The notes beneath the pieces were generated by a model. It was not told where the DNA came from, searched no databases, and was given only the letters and a program-made list of their open reading frames with translations. From positions 558,001-622,000 of the forward strand of contig NZ_JACVAB010000003.1 in the NCBI RefSeq assembly GCF_014851585.1: a stretch of 64,000 nucleotides of DNA, given 5' to 3'. Every line of letters begins with the position of its first letter. Position 1 is the stretch's first letter. The position numbers and the translations under genes were made by a program. This stretch comes from Agrobacterium sp. AGB01 (lineage in GTDB: Bacteria; Pseudomonadota; Alphaproteobacteria; Rhizobiales; Rhizobiaceae). Shown piece after piece: positions 17,695-26,554 of the stretch.

Positions 17695-18324
17695 TCAGCG
17701 AAGGATTTCACCAACAGGTGCTGCCAGTGCTTTTCCTATCTTTGCAGTTTCGTCAGCCTCCAGATGAACACCATCAACCGGGGATGACTTTGCTACAGAA
17801 CCAGCATCGAAGAAGAAATGGCCAAGTTCTGTGGCAAGTTTGCGATATAGGGGGCCAAGACGCTGCGATTCTGCAATATCGCGTCCGGCCGCCGGAACGC
17901 CGCTCGCACCGGCAACACAGGCAGGTGGCGCAACGATCATCAGCTTTGGCTTTGCATCACGCGGCTTGTAAGGGAACGTATCAACGATCTGCGCAAGCCG
18001 GCGGATGCCGGTCACGGCGGGTTCGGCACGCCCGCCATGGGTTGGTTTGATATCATTTGTGCCAAGCATGATGATAACGAGGTCGAGCGGCATATGGCTT
18101 GCCAGCGCTACTTCCAGCGCCTTGGCGCCATTGCGGCACGCCGGCCCGGCATGGTCATCATAACATGTGGTCCGGCCGCCAAGCCCTTCTGAAAGGATCT
18201 TGGCCTGTCCGCCCAGTTCTTTTTCCAGCACATCCGGCCAGCGATAATCGGCCGGATGGCGCAAGCCAGTCGTTGGGTCGGCACCCCATGTAAGACTGTC
18301 TCCGAATGCAAGAACCGTCTTCAT
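17695..18324 (-). CDS. SGNH/GDSL-family arylesterase-like hydrolase
   Basis: 209-residue cytoplasmic hydrolase. Block I is VLAFGDSLTWGAD (catalytic Ser of GDSL), block II Gly in SEGLGGRTTCYDD, block III LGTNDIK with the oxyanion Asn, and block V DGVHLEADE with the Asp and His of the triad. No signal peptide. Related proteins hydrolyse aryl esters, acetyl groups or lactones. It lies seven bases after the enolase-superfamily gene, so it may remove an ester or open a lactone in the same pathway. Substrate unknown. Confidence 0.87.
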   Translation of the reverse strand: MKTVLAFGDSLTWGADPTTGLRHPADYRWPDVLEKELGGQAKILSEGLGGRTTCYDDHAGPACRNGAKALEVALASHMPLDLVIIMLGTNDIKPTHGGRAEPAVTGIRRLAQIVDTFPYKPRDAKPKLMIVAPPACVAGASGVPAAGRDIAESQRLGPLYRKLATELGHFFFDAGSVAKSSPVDGVHLEADETAKIGKALAAPVGEILR

Positions 18325-18331
18325 GATACGA

Positions 18332-19480
18332 TCACCGAACCCTGTTGTTCTCAATGAAGTTGAAGTCGATGTCTTCACCAAGGCCTGGACGATCCGGCAC
18401 ATGGACGTAACCGTCACTATCCATCGGATCTGACAGCGACTTCAGGTAATCGTGACCATCGTCATATTCGAGGAATGGATGCAGCAGGCCACGCTCGTAC
18501 CAGCGGCAATTCTTGGTCGCGGCGACGACATGCAGGTTCATGGCAGTGTTGCCATGGACTTCGCATTCAACGCCGAATGCTTCCGCCAGATGCATGGTTT
18601 TCAATGCTGGCGTAATACCACCGACATCGTTGACACCCGTTCTAAGAATGTCGCAAGCGCCTGCCTTAAGCCACTCGGCGCGATGCCAATGTTTGCCGGC
18701 TGCACTTTCTGGCCCGACAACCGGGATATCGAGATTATCGGCAAGCCACTTGTAGGATGACATGGATTGCTCATCCATCGGTTCTTCAATCCAGTCGAAA
18801 CCAAGCTTTTCAAGTCCGCGACCCAGCGCCAGCGCATCGGTGCGCGAATACCAGTGAAACGCATCGATCATCAGGCGAATATCAGGACCAACAGCTTCGC
18901 GAACTGCGGCGCACGCCTTCAGGTCCATTTTTACGTCAGGCGCCCAGCTTACAGGCGGCATCCAGGTGTGCAGCTTGATGCCTTTGTAACCACGTTTGAC
19001 CAGCGTTTCGCCAAACCGGCCGTAATCTTCGGGGGTTGCCAGTCCACCCTCGAGTTCATCGCCACACATGATGGAACCATAGGCGAGAACCTTGTCGCGA
19101 TAACCGCCAATCAACTTGTATACAGGTGTGTTCAACGCCCGGCCGGCAAGATCCCACAATGCGCAGTCCACGACCGCCAGAGTGCGATCTGTCAGCTGCG
19201 CGGCAGAGCCGCGCTGCCAGTGCGCAAGGTCTTGCCACAAGCGTTCACGATCACGGTAATCCTGACCGATCAGTACCTTTTTCACGAATTTTTCGATGAC
19301 ATGCGGGCGCACAATTTCAGGCGCCGTAAATGAGTGGCCTTCCAGACCATCCTCGGTGCGAATGGTGAGCATGGCCTGCTCAACCTTATGCGCGGGTCCG
19401 GGATGTGCATGACCGGCACTATCCGAATGGCGACGGGTCGTCGTTTGGAAAACGCGCACTTCGACGTCGGTGATGATCAT
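18332..19480 (-). CDS. Mandelate racemase/enolase-superfamily sugar-acid dehydratase-like enzyme
   Basis: 382-residue enzyme of the mandelate racemase subgroup: an N-terminal capping domain, then a barrel with KLH (K169, H171) at the second strand, metal ligands D206 (MIDAFHW), E232 (IEEPMD) and E258 (VGPESA), and H309 in CEVHGNTA as general base. These enzymes abstract the alpha-proton of carboxylate substrates and mostly dehydrate or epimerise sugar acids in the cytoplasm. The specificity cannot be read from sequence. GGGAGG precedes the ATG. It is first in the minus-strand operon with the SGNH hydrolase and the orphan binding protein, and distinct from DgoD at 28167. Confidence 0.88.
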   Translation of the reverse strand: MIITDVEVRVFQTTTRRHSDSAGHAHPGPAHKVEQAMLTIRTEDGLEGHSFTAPEIVRPHVIEKFVKKVLIGQDYRDRERLWQDLAHWQRGSAAQLTDRTLAVVDCALWDLAGRALNTPVYKLIGGYRDKVLAYGSIMCGDELEGGLATPEDYGRFGETLVKRGYKGIKLHTWMPPVSWAPDVKMDLKACAAVREAVGPDIRLMIDAFHWYSRTDALALGRGLEKLGFDWIEEPMDEQSMSSYKWLADNLDIPVVGPESAAGKHWHRAEWLKAGACDILRTGVNDVGGITPALKTMHLAEAFGVECEVHGNTAMNLHVVAATKNCRWYERGLLHPFLEYDDGHDYLKSLSDPMDSDGYVHVPDRPGLGEDIDFNFIENNRVR

Positions 19481-19834
19481 AATTCCTCCCGTATGCAAGC
19501 CTGGGCGCAGCACGCCCTCATCATTCTGCCTGACATAATTAGACAGAAATATCAGATTTTGTCAAATCTGTACGACAGATTTTTTATTCTGGATGACAGG
19601 TTGCTCTACGCCCTTGGAAAACCTTTAAAAAACCCTCCTACCGCGTCAGGACCGTTGAAAGCAGGTCTGGAAAAATCATCGACAGACAGTGATGCAATTG
19701 GCTTTGGACAAGCCTTCACATGCGATAACGTTGACAGGCCGCAGTGTGGCAGCACCATATTGCACAGTAAGAATCATCGCAGTGGCACCACCGCTGCGAC
19801 ACCAACGTCCGACAAAACTATAAGTGAGATTTCC
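19481..19834. other. Divergent intergenic region with clustered inverted repeats
   Basis: Holds the promoters of the enolase-superfamily operon (minus) and the ridA operon (plus). The racemase-proximal half contains alternating half-sites (see 19553-19582). The ridA-proximal half shows no feature I can name. An in-frame extension of ridA through this stretch is not protein-like. Confidence 0.6.
19553..19582. promoter_or_regulatory. Alternating inverted repeats, candidate operator
   Basis: Three 7-base half-sites alternate: CAGATTT, TGTC, AAATCTG, TACGA, CAGATTT. The middle half-site pairs perfectly with either neighbour. Within it, CTGTACGACAG (19568-19578) is a palindrome close to the FadR-type sites at 1216 and 1639 (shared CTGT-NN-GACA). 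It lies 73-102 bp upstream of the enolase-superfamily start. Confidence 0.55.
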
Positions 19835-20218
19835 ATGAAGCCTGTTTCCACCGACGCCGCACCAGCAGCCATTGGCCCATATTCGCAAGCTATCGCCGTG
19901 AACGGACTGCTTTTTGTCTCGGGACAGATCCCAATCGATCCGACCACTGGTGAATTTTCGTCCAACGACCCGGTTGAACAGACCCGCCAGTGCCTGCGCA
20001 ATCTCGCAGCCATTGCAGAGGCCGCTGGTACGGATCTTTCCAGAACCGTCAAGACAACAGTGCTGGTACGCGACCTGTCGCGCTTTGCAGACATCAACGC
20101 CGCCTACGCAGAATTCTTCAAGGCGCCCTTCCCTGCCCGCGCGACCTTCGAGGTTTCGGCGCTGCCAAAGGGTGCCCAGATCGAAATCGAAGCTGTCATC
20201 GCCCTCAAGGACGCCTGA
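19835..20218 (+). CDS. ridA: RidA-family enamine/imine deaminase
   Basis: 127-residue RidA (YjgF/YER057c/UK114) protein, forming cytoplasmic trimers that hydrolyse reactive enamines such as 2-aminoacrylate to keto acids and ammonia. Visible signature: [20 protein letters not shown], then R102 in [10 protein letters not shown] and E119 in [10 protein letters not shown], matching the R105 and E120 positions of the active family. It lies one base before the cysteine desulfhydrase-like gene, whose reaction releases 2-aminoacrylate, so the pair is functionally coherent. The true start is the ATG here, with only a weak GAGA upstream. Confidence 0.93.
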   Translation: MKPVSTDAAPAAIGPYSQAIAVNGLLFVSGQIPIDPTTGEFSSNDPVEQTRQCLRNLAAIAEAAGTDLSRTVKTTVLVRDLSRFADINAAYAEFFKAPFPARATFEVSALPKGAQIEIEAVIALKDA

Positions 20219-20219
20219 C

Positions 20220-21359
20220 ATGACTGACATGTGTTGCGAACATCACTTTGAACTGCCGATAACAGCGGCTGACCGCGAATGGACGCGACGCGCATTGAAT
20301 ATTCTGCAGGGCGATGGACATCGCTCTGCAGACACGCACCTCGTCAAACCGATTTTTCCCGGCCTGAAAAACATCAGCGTATACCTAAAGGACGAAAGCA
20401 CCCACCCGACGGGCAGTCTCAAGCACCGTCTGGCACGCTCTCTTTTCCTTTACGGGATTTGTAACGGCAGAATCGGTCCGGGCACAACGCTTGTTGAGGC
20501 ATCTTCCGGCTCGACCGCAGTCTCAGAGGCCTATTTTGCGAACCTGCTGGATCTCCCCTTCATCGCCGTCATGCCGCGCTCCACCAGCCCGCAAAAAGTC
20601 GAGGCGATCGAGCGCTTCGGCGGCAAGTGCCATTTCGTAGACCATGCTGGCGACGTCTATTCCGTGGCGCAGAAACTCGCCACCGAATCTGGCGGCCATT
20701 ATCTGGACCAGTTCACCAATGCCGAAAGAGCAACGGACTGGCGCGGTAACAACAACATTGCCCAGAGCGTGTTCGAACAGATGCAATATGAGGGTCACCC
20801 CGTTCCGGACTGGGTGGTGATGAGCGCTGGCACCGGCGGGACATCGGCAACGATTGGTCGGTTTATCCGCTACAAGAACCTCGAAACGCGCCTCGCGGTG
20901 GTCGATGTTGAGGGTTCTGCCTTCTATGACGCCTGGGCAAGTGGCGACATGGAAAAAACTGCTCCCGGAAGCCGCATTGAAGGCATTGGCCGACCACGCG
21001 TCGAGCCTTCCTTCGTACCCGGCGTGATCGACCATATGATCCGCGTACCAGATGTCGCTTCGATTGCTGCCGCGCACGTTCTTTCTGACCGGCTTTTCCG
21101 TCGTGTTGGTGGCTCAACCGGCACAAACTTCTTCGGTCTTTTGTGCATTGCCAGCGAAATGATGCGCCAAGGCAAAGACGGATCACTGGTATCCCTGATC
21201 TGCGATAGCGGAGACCGTTACTCCGCGACTTACTACAATCCGAAATGGATCGAAGAGCAGAAGCTGGACATCAAGCCGTGGCGTGAGCGCATCGAGGCAT
21301 TCATCGACCACGGCACACCACTAAAGTATTCCGAACAGCAATCTCAGCCCAATACATGA
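20220..21359 (+). CDS. PLP-dependent L-cysteine desulfhydrase (Cds1-like)
   Basis: 379-residue fold-type II PLP enzyme. The Schiff-base lysine is K68 in [13 protein letters not shown], the phosphate-binding loop motif is ASSGST (94-99), and [11 protein letters not shown] binds the cofactor phosphate. Although in the cysteine synthase superfamily, the blocks [26 protein letters not shown] and the length match the Cds1-type cysteine desulfhydrases, which convert L-cysteine to H2S, pyruvate and ammonia. Cotranscription with RidA, which disposes of the 2-aminoacrylate intermediate, supports this. A cysteine synthase or other beta-elimination role is the alternative. Confidence 0.8.
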   Translation: MTDMCCEHHFELPITAADREWTRRALNILQGDGHRSADTHLVKPIFPGLKNISVYLKDESTHPTGSLKHRLARSLFLYGICNGRIGPGTTLVEASSGSTAVSEAYFANLLDLPFIAVMPRSTSPQKVEAIERFGGKCHFVDHAGDVYSVAQKLATESGGHYLDQFTNAERATDWRGNNNIAQSVFEQMQYEGHPVPDWVVMSAGTGGTSATIGRFIRYKNLETRLAVVDVEGSAFYDAWASGDMEKTAPGSRIEGIGRPRVEPSFVPGVIDHMIRVPDVASIAAAHVLSDRLFRRVGGSTGTNFFGLLCIASEMMRQGKDGSLVSLICDSGDRYSATYYNPKWIEEQKLDIKPWRERIEAFIDHGTPLKYSEQQSQPNT

Positions 21360-21367
21360 GAAAACGG

Positions 21368-21400
21368 CCCAAAGGGAAAGTCGCGAAGTTTCTCTTTGGG
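21368..21400 (+). terminator. Hairpin after the cysteine desulfhydrase gene
   Basis: CCCAAAGGGAAA pairs with TTTCTCTTTGGG (one G-T wobble), nine-base loop, just past the stop codon. No T-run follows, so termination strength is uncertain. The rest of 21401-21644 shows nothing I can name. Confidence 0.5.
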
Positions 21401-21644
21401 TCGCTATCAACCACGTTTGAAGTCGGCTGTTTTCTAAGGTTGCTGATCAACACAGAACGACAGACGACGAAATCATTGCCGCCTGCCTTGACACCCGTAA
21501 AAGTGAGAATAGCCGGGTAACGATAAAGGCCAACCCTTCGCAAACGGAACCCGTCCTTTCGAGGGCTTTGGAACGTCCTCTTGCACTACAAAGTGTGATT
21601 TATTGCGTCACTAACGCAATGACGGCAGCGCAGGTGACTTGTCT

Positions 21645-22430
21645 TTACGCCCGCGGGCTCTTTTTCTGAGCCAAAAGGACCAGTCCCGCTATTAGCACGG
21701 TTCCCACAATGAACAGCAATGCTGCAGCCGCAATTGCAGGGCTGATGTTTTCCCTGATTGTCGAAAACATCTGGCGGGCAACAGTGCGCTGATTGGGCCC
21801 CGCAACGAACAGCGTTAGAACAACTTCGTCCAGGGATGTGGCGAAGGCGAAAACAGCACCCGACACAATACCCGGCATGGCAAGCGGCAAGGTCACTTTC
21901 TGAAGGACGACAAGTGGCGATGCGCCAAGGCTTGCTGCGGCATTCTCAAGCCGTCGATCAATCCCTTGCAGTGCCGCAGTAACGTTGACCACTACGAATG
22001 GGATAGCAATAACAGTGTGCGCGATGATAACGCCAACATATGTGTTGGCGAGACCATACTGAGCAAACATCAATTGCATACCCACCCCAAGCACGACTGC
22101 CGGAACAACCATTGGCAGGAGGAACAACGTCCGAAAGAAGCTAAACAGCAGCGAAACCGATTTTCCTCGCAATCCAAGAGCTGCAACAGTTCCCATGATG
22201 GTCGCTAAAATAGTCGTTCCGCTTCCGATCAAAAGACTGTTGATTATGGACCGACGCCACGCGTCAGCCGTGAACAACTCGTGGAACCACCTGAATGAAA
22301 ACCCAGGGATGGGATAGTTGAGAAAAATGCTGTCTGTAAAAGCGAGCGGAAGAATTGCGAACAGCGGTGCCATAAGGAAGAAAATTACGGCCGATCCGAA
22401 TACGGCTTTGCTGGCGGTAAGCGTTTTCAT
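21645..22430 (-). CDS. Polyamine-type ABC permease (PotC-like)
   Basis: 261-residue inner-membrane permease of the spermidine/putrescine class. Six membrane segments; the N-terminal AVIFFLMAPLFAILPLAF and the PGFSFRWFHELF segment are typical of PotC/PotI, and the EAA loop is ENAAASLGASPLVVLQKVTLP. Its ATG overlaps the stop of the PotB-like gene (ATGA). It is last in the binding protein-ATPase-permease-permease operon. Confidence 0.9.
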   Translation of the reverse strand: MKTLTASKAVFGSAVIFFLMAPLFAILPLAFTDSIFLNYPIPGFSFRWFHELFTADAWRRSIINSLLIGSGTTILATIMGTVAALGLRGKSVSLLFSFFRTLFLLPMVVPAVVLGVGMQLMFAQYGLANTYVGVIIAHTVIAIPFVVVNVTAALQGIDRRLENAAASLGASPLVVLQKVTLPLAMPGIVSGAVFAFATSLDEVVLTLFVAGPNQRTVARQMFSTIRENISPAIAAAALLFIVGTVLIAGLVLLAQKKSPRA

Positions 22431-23608
22431 GTGCGCGCCTCCTCGGAGGAAAGACGAAGGTACACAATATAGAGGATCATCGTTGCTGCCAACAGAACGA
22501 TACCGAGAGCGCCAGCCATCCCCCAGTTTGCCGCACCAGTCGCATAATAGGCGATAACCGAGCTTATCATCTGATCTTGCGCTCCACCGATAAGCGCAGG
22601 CGTGATGTAATAGCCGAGAGCACTCATGAAGACGAGCAGCGCGCCTGATACGACACCGCGAAGGCTGAGCGGAAGTAAAACCAACAGGAATGCGCGGATA
22701 GGTGAAGCGCCTAATGAGGCTGCCGCTGGCATAAGATTTTTGGGAATACCGATAAGAACGCTAAAAATTGGTAGGACCATGAAAGGTAGGAGCACATGAG
22801 TCATCGCAATAACGACGCCGAGCCGGTTGAAGATCAGAGGAACAGGCCCGCTCGTCAATCCAAGCGTTTGAAGCGTCAAGTTGATGAGACCGTTGTCCTG
22901 AAGAATAATGTACCAAGCGGCAGTGCGCACCAGCAATGAAGTCCAGAGTGGAAGAAGTACAGCTCCCAGAAGCAGTTGGCGTTTCCACCCGGTCGTTGAT
23001 GCAGCAACCATCGCGAACGGCAAGCCCACAGCGATACAGCAGATTGTCACGATGCCTGCCATGATCAATGTACGGATCAGCGTAGTGCGATTGGCCGAGG
23101 TACCCTCCGGAGCGTTCGCAATGTTGCCGCTGGCGTCTCGTTGCAGATCGACAGCTGCCAGCAGGTTTCTGTCTGTAAGGGAGGCGCTCGCCGCGTCTTG
23201 AACTGCGATCCAGAACGCCGGGTCGCTCCACCGCGTGTCAACGGACACAAGGTCGGCGACCGTCTGGTTCTCCGCAACAGCGTTACGTGTCTTGGTCATC
23301 AGAGTGCGGAAACCGGACTTAGCACTGTTCAGTCGACGGACGAGATCACCGAATAACTGATCATCACTGATATTACGTATATCAGCGGCCAGCGCCGCTT
23401 GTGCCTCTGAAGACGGTGTCGATGACCGATCCCAACCTTCCAATGCCTCTGAAACCGTAGGAAGAGCATTTGACGCGACCGGATCAGAAACAGCGGACTT
23501 CATCATCGTGAAGAGAGGCGCCACGAAGAAGAAAACTAGAAAAATTGCGAGTGGCGCAATGAGAGCGAACGACTTGGTTTGTTTGGAGAGCCACGATGTT
23601 TGCGTCAT
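22427..23608 (-). CDS. Polyamine-type ABC permease (PotB-like) with long periplasmic insertion
   Basis: 393-residue permease. The first membrane segment (IAPLAIFLVFFFVAPLF) is followed by about 130 polar residues rich in Ala, Asp and Ser before the remaining segments (RTLIMAGIVTICCIAVGLPF onward) and the EAA loop PAAASLGASPIRAFLLVLLP. Typical PotB proteins are about 280 residues, so roughly 110 residues are extra and predicted periplasmic. The ATG chosen overlaps the ATPase stop (ATGA); a start five codons earlier is possible. Confidence 0.88.
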   Translation of the reverse strand: MTQTSWLSKQTKSFALIAPLAIFLVFFFVAPLFTMMKSAVSDPVASNALPTVSEALEGWDRSSTPSSEAQAALAADIRNISDDQLFGDLVRRLNSAKSGFRTLMTKTRNAVAENQTVADLVSVDTRWSDPAFWIAVQDAASASLTDRNLLAAVDLQRDASGNIANAPEGTSANRTTLIRTLIMAGIVTICCIAVGLPFAMVAASTTGWKRQLLLGAVLLPLWTSLLVRTAAWYIILQDNGLINLTLQTLGLTSGPVPLIFNRLGVVIAMTHVLLPFMVLPIFSVLIGIPKNLMPAAASLGASPIRAFLLVLLPLSLRGVVSGALLVFMSALGYYITPALIGGAQDQMISSVIAYYATGAANWGMAGALGIVLLAATMILYIVYLRLSSEEART

Positions 23609-24672
23609 GTGACGATCCAACATTGTTCGGGGCTGAACGACGCAGCAATGTCTTGCCCAATCTCTGGAGCCACGGCCTTTCGATTGGCTTTGACGACAAG
23701 CCTCCGACCACCAGCATTGACCTCCACTTGAAGATGGTCTCCGTGGTAGACAATGTCAGTCACTCTCACCTTGAGCTCGTTTTGGCCCTCACCGACCGTG
23801 CCGAGTTCAATCCGTTCCGGGCGGACCGATACCTTAACGTGTTTTCCAGGCTCATACGTTGCGGTAGAAGCTATCCTTATCGGCTGACTGCCTTCCAACG
23901 AAACGTCAAGAAGGCCGTTAGATGAAGACGTCACCTTTCCAGAGAGTAGATTTGTTTCTCCAATAAACTCAGCGACGAACTGAGTTCTTGGCCTGTCGTA
24001 TATTTCCGACGGACCTCCGATTTGTTCAATTTTTCCATGATTGAAAATCGCGATACGATCCGACATTGTCAGGGCTTCTGTCTGGTCATGTGTGACGAAG
24101 ACAATGGTGAGACCCAAGCGGTGATGAAGATCGCGAATGTCCATTTGCATCTGCTCGCGAAGCTTTTTGTCGAGAGCCCCCAATGGCTCATCCATTAAGA
24201 CGACTTCTGGTTCGAAAACCAATGCGCGGGCCAAAGCAACGCGCTGCTGTTGCCCACCGGACAGTTGTATGGGCTTACGTTCCTGAAACGCCCCAAGCTG
24301 AACCATGTCGAGCGCCTTTGTCACCCGTTCAACAATCTCACTCCTGGAGGCACCACGCATTTTCAGCGGAAACGCCACATTCTCAGCAACGGTCATGTGG
24401 GGGAAGAGTGCATAGTTCTGAAAAACGACACCCATATTTCTCTTATGGGGAGGAAGGGAATCGACGCGCTTACCAGCAACTGAGATCGAACCGCTAGTCG
24501 GGCTCTCAAACCCTGCCAGCATCATGAGAAGCGTCGTCTTTCCAGACCCGGAAGGCCCAAGCATGCTGACGAACTCACCCTTGCCGATAGACAAGTCTAG
24601 ATTATCAACAACAGTCATGATGCCGAACGCTTTGCTGACTTTGTCGAAATTTATAAACGCGTCGCTCATCAT
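23605..24672 (-). CDS. Polyamine-type ABC ATPase (PotA-like)
   Basis: 355-residue ATPase: Walker A GPSGSGKTT, Q-loop VFQNYALFPHMT, signature LSGGQQQRVALARAL, Walker B VVLMDEPLGALD, H-loop THDQTEA, and a C-terminal TOBE domain (from about 275). This is the PotA/FbpC arrangement. The first two codons are both ATG; either may be used. It follows the binding-protein gene after a hairpin and is coupled to the two permeases. Confidence 0.92.
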   Translation of the reverse strand: MMSDAFINFDKVSKAFGIMTVVDNLDLSIGKGEFVSMLGPSGSGKTTLLMMLAGFESPTSGSISVAGKRVDSLPPHKRNMGVVFQNYALFPHMTVAENVAFPLKMRGASRSEIVERVTKALDMVQLGAFQERKPIQLSGGQQQRVALARALVFEPEVVLMDEPLGALDKKLREQMQMDIRDLHHRLGLTIVFVTHDQTEALTMSDRIAIFNHGKIEQIGGPSEIYDRPRTQFVAEFIGETNLLSGKVTSSSNGLLDVSLEGSQPIRIASTATYEPGKHVKVSVRPERIELGTVGEGQNELKVRVTDIVYHGDHLQVEVNAGGRRLVVKANRKAVAPEIGQDIAASFSPEQCWIVT

Positions 24673-24725
24673 AACCTATACTCGTATTGGATAACGCAAC
24701 CTCCCTCCTCTCTGATGAGGGAAGG

Positions 24726-24751
24726 TCCGCTGCCCTTTTCCAGGCAACGGA
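24726..24751 (-). terminator. Intercistronic hairpin after the polyamine-type binding protein
   Basis: TCCGCTGCC / GGCAACGGA stem with one mismatch and an eight-base loop, between the binding-protein stop and the ATPase start. Probably sets the stoichiometry of binding protein to membrane components. Confidence 0.5.
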
Positions 24752-24776
24752 TATCAGGACATGAAAAGGCTGGCGC

Positions 24777-25817
24777 TTACTGCGCGAGCCAGGCGTTGAA
24801 GCGTTGCGTCAGCTCCTCCGCGTTGTCGGTCCAAAAGTCTACATCAAGCGGGATTGCGTCACTAATGTTTGCTTCAGTCGTCGGAAGTTCTTCTTGGAAC
24901 TGCTGAGGGACCAACTTGGTCGCTCCCAGGTTTGGCAGACCATAAGCAATATACTCGGGCAGCTTGGCCTGATTTTCAGCCTTGCTCGCATAGCTAATGA
25001 AATCCATGCCCGCGTCCTTGTTCGGGCTGTCTTTCAAAATAACCCAGCTGTCGATGGCGTAGATACTACCCGGGAACACAAAGCCGAACTTCTTGCCTTC
25101 CGAGCGGTTGATACCGCTGATACGGCCATTATAGGCCGTGGTCATGACCACTTGTCCCGACGACAGGAGCTGCAGCGGCTGAGCGCCTGCATCCCACCAA
25201 ATGATGTCGGCCTTCAATTCGTCGAGCTTTTTAAATGCGCGATCAACACCACCTTCACCACTGAGAACGTCGTAGACCTCTTTGGCAGGTACACCATCTG
25301 CCATCAGAGCGAACTCGAGGGCGTATTTCGGACCCTTACGGAAGCCGCGCTTGCCAGGGAACTTCTGCGTATCCCAGAAGTCTGCCCAAGTCTTCGGGCC
25401 TTCCTTTAGCTTTTCTCCGTCATAAGAAAGGCCAGTCGACCATACGATGTTGCCAACGCCGCAGTCACTGACCGCCGCAGGAAGGTAGGCGTCCTTACCG
25501 CCAAGTTTTTCCCAATCGATTTTTTCATAGATGCCGTCGGCGCAACCCAGCGCCAATTCTTCAGCCTCGACTTCGACGACATCCCAGTTGGGAACGCCAG
25601 CCTTGACCTTGGCCTGCAAAACGCCGTAGCCACCATCCCAACTTTCGTCGAGAACCGGCTTACCAGTTTCGGCTGCATAGGGTTCGGAGAAGATTTTACG
25701 CTGAGCATCCTGAAAGTTTCCACCCCAAGACACGACTGTCAGATCGCGTGCCTGCGCACTCAAACTGCCTGCCATCAGGATGGTGGATGCAATGATTGTA
25801 GCTTTAAAGATTTTCAT
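24777..25817 (-). CDS. Polyamine-type periplasmic binding protein (PotD/PotF-like)
   Basis: 346-residue secreted binding protein, Sec signal MKIFKATIIASTILMAGSLS ending AQA. Mature start RDLTVVSWGGNFQDAQRKIF is typical of the ABC-transporter group of PotD-like proteins. Internal features PNWDVVEVEAEE and IIWWDAGAQPLQLLSSGQV fit the family. GGGAG precedes the ATG. First gene of the importer operon, under the promoter element at 25888-25929. The ligand could be a polyamine or another small cation or amino compound; the linked HisD paralogue hints at an amino alcohol or polyol acid. Confidence 0.88.
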   Translation of the reverse strand: MKIFKATIIASTILMAGSLSAQARDLTVVSWGGNFQDAQRKIFSEPYAAETGKPVLDESWDGGYGVLQAKVKAGVPNWDVVEVEAEELALGCADGIYEKIDWEKLGGKDAYLPAAVSDCGVGNIVWSTGLSYDGEKLKEGPKTWADFWDTQKFPGKRGFRKGPKYALEFALMADGVPAKEVYDVLSGEGGVDRAFKKLDELKADIIWWDAGAQPLQLLSSGQVVMTTAYNGRISGINRSEGKKFGFVFPGSIYAIDSWVILKDSPNKDAGMDFISYASKAENQAKLPEYIAYGLPNLGATKLVPQQFQEELPTTEANISDAIPLDVDFWTDNAEELTQRFNAWLAQ

Positions 25818-25887
25818 CGGACGCTCCCCTTTGTGTTATCGACCGGCCAATAGGAAAGCACGTTTCCAAACTTTGAAAAGCGGGGTT

Positions 25888-25929
25888 AACCACCTTGTTC
25901 ACTATACTCACCACCCTTCTGTAGGTTTG
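25888..25929 (-). promoter_or_regulatory. Promoter/operator of the polyamine-type importer (element copy A)
   Basis: Read on the minus strand: CAAAC, ten bases, then GTGGTGAGTATAGTGAAC, AAGGTGGTT. TATAGT resembles a -10 box and is flanked by GTGGT direct repeats 21 bp apart. The same arrangement occurs before the HisD paralogue at 26555-26595. It ends 71 bp from the binding-protein start. Confidence 0.65.
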
Positions 25930-25933
25930 AACA

Positions 25934-26482
25934 TCAGTAAGTCGGTGGTGTAATCGCGCTCAGGATTTCGCTAGGCCCTTCGTCTACATTGCGGAATCGA
26001 TGGGGAAGCCTGCTATCAAAATAATATCCATCCCCAGGCTTCAGGACCTTTTTAACGTTGCCCACAGTGATCTCAACCATTCCCGACAGTACCATTCCCG
26101 CTTCCTGGGCCGCGTGAGTGAATTCCTCGCCAGTGTCTGCACCAGGCGCGTAGCGCTCATGCAACATCAGGAGTTGCCGGTTGGGATGGTCCAGTCCGAT
26201 AACGCGATATGAAATTGTATCAACCTTTCCAATCTCCACGAGGTCTGCGGACGAGTAGAAGGGTGAATACGGCAGACTGGATTGGAGATCAGAGAAAAAA
26301 CCCGGAAGTGTCGTACCAAGTGCATCCAGAACCGCACCAAGCGTATCTATTGACGGGCTCATCCGGTCACGCTCGATAAGGGAAATCGTCGAATGCGATA
26401 TGCCCGAGCGCGCTGCCAGTTCCCTAACTCCCAAGTCTCGGCGGCGCCGGAGCTCTCGAAGCTTACTCCCAATTTTAGGCAT
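25934..26482 (-). CDS. XRE-family regulator with C-terminal cupin (PuuR-like)
   Basis: 182-residue regulator. Helix-turn-helix at about residues 5-60 (LRELRRRRDLGVRELAARSG, then SHSTISLIERDRMSPSIDTL) and a C-terminal cupin (from about 105: GADTGEEFTHAAQEAGMVLSG, later LKPGDGYYFDSRLPHRF). This layout is that of PuuR and related repressors of polyamine and amino-compound catabolism, where the cupin binds effector. It lies directly upstream of the importer on the same strand and divergent from the HisD paralogue. The duplicated element before both target units is the natural binding site. Confidence 0.88.
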   Translation of the reverse strand: MPKIGSKLRELRRRRDLGVRELAARSGISHSTISLIERDRMSPSIDTLGAVLDALGTTLPGFFSDLQSSLPYSPFYSSADLVEIGKVDTISYRVIGLDHPNRQLLMLHERYAPGADTGEEFTHAAQEAGMVLSGMVEITVGNVKKVLKPGDGYYFDSRLPHRFRNVDEGPSEILSAITPPTY

Positions 26483-26554
26483 CAGTCAGGCCCTTCTGGT
26501 TCTGTATGCGGACGACCATGACACCCCAAGCCCTGGTGAGATACCCAGCACCGG

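Noticed and set aside
20220..21359. Cysteine synthase (CysK/CysM)
   Set aside because: Same superfamily, but specific sequence blocks and coupling to RidA fit a Cds1-type desulfhydrase better.
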